Source of the DNA: DATMXS01 sp050260275
Lineage (GTDB): Bacteria; Acidobacteriota; Terriglobia; Bryobacterales; Bryobacteraceae
Assembly (NCBI GenBank): GCA_050260275.1
Contig: JBLNBX010000076.1
Span: 1 to 6,809, forward strand
Direction of reading: 5' to 3'
Length of the DNA: 6,809 nucleotides
Position 1 is the stretch's first letter; every line of letters begins with the position of its first letter. A program made the translations under genes and the position numbers. Under the pieces are notes generated by a model that saw nothing but the letters and a program-made list of their open reading frames with translations, did no database searches and was not told the DNA's origin. Positions 4,906 to 6,809 of the stretch are shown one piece after another.

Positions 4906-6809
4906 CGAACCTTTACGTATTTTTGATGCCCGCCGCAACTTTCAGTTGCAGGGCTTCACCGGCCGCGGCGCGACGACCACGCTTCACGATGCGTCCGCGA
5001 CCGGTGTCTCCATCTCCGGCATCTTTCAGGCTGCTGAGGACTTCGCCGTCCTGGGGATCTGGAACGCCTACGACTACTTCAACCACCTGCGCTTGAAGCA
5101 CCTGCCGCGGACGGACCTTTCCGGCTTGAAGCTCGAATTCGATATCGAGTACGACCATGCGCTCGACGGCGCGATGCGGCTTGACGCGACGAAGTACCCC
5201 TCCGTCTCATGGGACGCGATAACGTTCGTCTGCGGAGCCGGGGATCTCTACGACGTGAAGCTTCTCGACCACGCCGCTGTCCTCGCCGGTACCGAGACGC
5301 CCGCCGCCGCTCAAGTGGATCTCACAGCAGAGGCGCCGAAGTTCGGCGTTGACTGGTTCCATGTCTTCTTCCGCGACACGCGCTACACGGTCGCCCACAC
5401 CGATTGCATCGTCGAAAAGCAGTTGACGAACGACGTTCCGGGCGGCGGCGAGACGTGGTTCGAGGTGGATTCGGTCGCCGGTCTGCGGGCCGGGGACTGG
5501 GTATACATCGAGCGCACCGGCGCGAACGAGGAACTTGTCTTCGTGCTCGAAGCGGACGCGTTGCTCAACCGGCTCCGCGCCAATGTGACGATCAGCCATC
5601 CCGCCGGGAGCTACGTGACGCTGCGGGTCGAGGGTTACCACATCGCGGAGAGGCTCGCGGAGCTTATCAACGATCCGACCCTCGATCCGATCGCCGGACG
5701 CTATGGCCCGTGCCAGGCAGCGGTGATTTCCGCCGAAGGCGGCGCGAACGGCGTCCGGACGGGGCCGGGCGATCCCATTGGGTCCTACCTTCGGCTCTCA
5801 TTCCTACCGAACAGCCACTACGGCAAGCTCGGGAATCTCGACCGGGTCTTCGTTTCGTCCGGGCACGAACCGCTCAGCCCGCCCTACCCGCCCGGCTACG
5901 ACCCGGGCCAGGACGTCGCGTACGGCTACTGGCTCCAGGACGGCGCGCGCTTCACGGGCGGCGACAACGACAAGACCTACCACGTGACGCTCGACTTCAC
6001 GCAGGAGCTTCGCGACAAGGTCGGGCGCGTGGTGCCCGTGAACTACTGCCGGAAGATCTACATGGTCTTCGCGCCCCGGTTCGAGCCGACCGAACAGGAG
6101 CTTGAGGACGGGTGCGCTCTCGCAGCAGGCATTGGGACGACGGAGACGGTGTGGCAGGTGGACGACTCCTCGAAGCTCTCGGGGGGCCGGTATTTCATCG
6201 GCACCGACTCGGCAGAAGAGCGCGTGCGCCTCGTGTCTGTGGACTCCCCCACCCAGATCACCGTCGAGCGCGGTTACGAAGGCTCGGCACCCGGTGCGTG
6301 GCCCGTGGGCACCCGCATGAAGAAGCTCTCCCCGATGAGCGGCTTCGCCTCCGATGTCGAGTGGCGCGTCCGGATTTCCAATATCGCGGTGACCGGCGAC
6401 GCGAGCCTGAAGGTCGGCGGCGGCGCAGAGCGGATCGAGGAGTCCGACAAGCGGTGCGAGTACGTCGGCTATTGGGAGGATTATGCCTATGGCGGCGGTT
6501 TCCCTACGCAGTGGTGGAGCAAGGGCCACGCGCGCCGCGCCGCGCCGAACGATCCAGGCGACACCAGGAAAGTCGCGATCAGGTACTCCTACCCGCGCCA
6601 GCACGCGCTGTATCTCGGGACGTTCCTCGATACGAGTTGCGGCCAAATTGGCGTCTCCGTCGATCGCGGGCCGACGACCACGCACGACCTGTATCTGAAC
6701 GAGTACGGCGGCACGACGGCGAACCTTAAGCTCCGCGACTCGGTCGCGGCCGGAAACCACACCGTCGAGATCACGGCGCTTTTCGACAGGAACCCGGCGT
6801 CGAGCGGGT
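4898..6809 (+). CDS. Large phage tail protein, probable fibre/receptor-binding-type (3' partial)
   Basis: Open in one frame from just after a TAG at 4889-4891 to the window end, 637 codons plus one base, with no stop. GTG 4898 is the only usual start codon near the beginning (MGSEPLRIFDARRNFQLQGF); the next in-frame ATG is 5174, inside apparently conserved sequence. No Shine-Dalgarno is visible, so initiation may rely on coupling. The N-terminal part (about 1-110: GVSISGIFQAAEDFAVLGIW, then KHLPRTDLSGLKLEFDIEYD) resembles large proteins downstream of hub genes in some high-GC phages, by memory only. Two short beta modules follow: LRAGDWVYIERTGANEE (196 on) and LSGGRYFIGTDSAEERVRL (about 420-440), the second continuing as ITVERGYEGSAPGAWPVG. 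Residues about 522-637 look like a beta-sandwich: YVGYWEDYAYGGGFP, then HALYLGTFLDTSCGQIGVSVDRG and GNHTVEIT. This pattern is common in carbohydrate-binding-like tail domains. High GC matches the upstream tail gene, so both likely belonged to one operon. Exact function unknown. Confidence 0.8.
   Translation, partial: MGSEPLRIFDARRNFQLQGFTGRGATTTLHDASATGVSISGIFQAAEDFAVLGIWNAYDYFNHLRLKHLPRTDLSGLKLEFDIEYDHALDGAMRLDATKYPSVSWDAITFVCGAGDLYDVKLLDHAAVLAGTETPAAAQVDLTAEAPKFGVDWFHVFFRDTRYTVAHTDCIVEKQLTNDVPGGGETWFEVDSVAGLRAGDWVYIERTGANEELVFVLEADALLNRLRANVTISHPAGSYVTLRVEGYHIAERLAELINDPTLDPIAGRYGPCQAAVISAEGGANGVRTGPGDPIGSYLRLSFLPNSHYGKLGNLDRVFVSSGHEPLSPPYPPGYDPGQDVAYGYWLQDGARFTGGDNDKTYHVTLDFTQELRDKVGRVVPVNYCRKIYMVFAPRFEPTEQELEDGCALAAGIGTTETVWQVDDSSKLSGGRYFIGTDSAEERVRLVSVDSPTQITVERGYEGSAPGAWPVGTRMKKLSPMSGFASDVEWRVRISNIAVTGDASLKVGGGAERIEESDKRCEYVGYWEDYAYGGGFPTQWWSKGHARRAAPNDPGDTRKVAIRYSYPRQHALYLGTFLDTSCGQIGVSVDRGPTTTHDLYLNEYGGTTANLKLRDSVAAGNHTVEITALFDRNPASSG

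Noticed and set aside
3116..4906. 6-bp match GGTAGC at 3116-3121 and 4901-4906 as the insertion duplication
   Set aside because: Six bases are likely by chance between such windows. Excision at this repeat would leave the downstream tail gene with no conventional start. The 8-bp TGACGGTA pair is the better candidate.
5404..6105. Plus-strand frame of 233 codons inside the second tail gene
   Set aside because: The product is extremely Arg-rich and low in hydrophobic patterning, typical of an out-of-frame reading of high-GC coding sequence.
5804..6760. Minus-strand open frame (318 codons) opposite the second tail gene
   Set aside because: It is also an antisense shadow; the + strand frame is continuous from 4898 to the window end with recognisable protein features.

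Overview
The window carries three long coding regions: two phage tail structural genes on the + strand (1-3114, running in from the left edge, and 4898-6809, running off the right edge), with one OLD-family ATPase/nuclease gene (3136-4821) placed between them on the opposite strand. High GC, strong GC at third codon positions and the two tail proteins point to a prophage or lytic phage of a high-GC bacterium. From memory, the tail proteins resemble ones seen in Acidobacteria-type genomes, but the sequence alone does not fix the host.

Layout. (1) 1-3114: C-terminal 1037 residues of a very large tail-tip/baseplate hub protein. Its left part has a Cys cluster resembling the C-terminal metal-cluster domain of lambda tail-tip protein L. 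A hub region resembling lambda protein J follows in the same polypeptide, then a long beta-rich C-terminus. (2) 3115-3135: 21-base convergent spacer with no convincing terminator. (3) 3136-4821, minus: complete 561-residue OLD protein with Walker A, Walker B, H-loop and a C-terminal TOPRIM region; no helicase partner is present. (4) 4822-4897: 76-base spacer with a tandem 7-bp repeat, a dyad and a possible 20-codon leader ORF. (5) 4898-6809: N-terminal 637 residues of a second large tail protein, probably host-facing, ending in a beta-sandwich-like region.

How they fit together. The two + strand genes are probably neighbours in an ancestral tail-tip operon (hub followed by a fibre or receptor-binding-type protein) and share a small beta module. 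The OLD gene interrupts that operon in antisense, has visibly lower GC, and is bounded almost exactly by an 8-bp direct repeat. The simplest reading is an acquired accessory gene ('moron'), plausibly an anti-phage or superinfection-exclusion gene, inserted between two virion genes. Its function is inferred from its family; the insertion event is inferred from layout and composition. No RNA genes, CRISPR arrays, transposase or integrase were seen.
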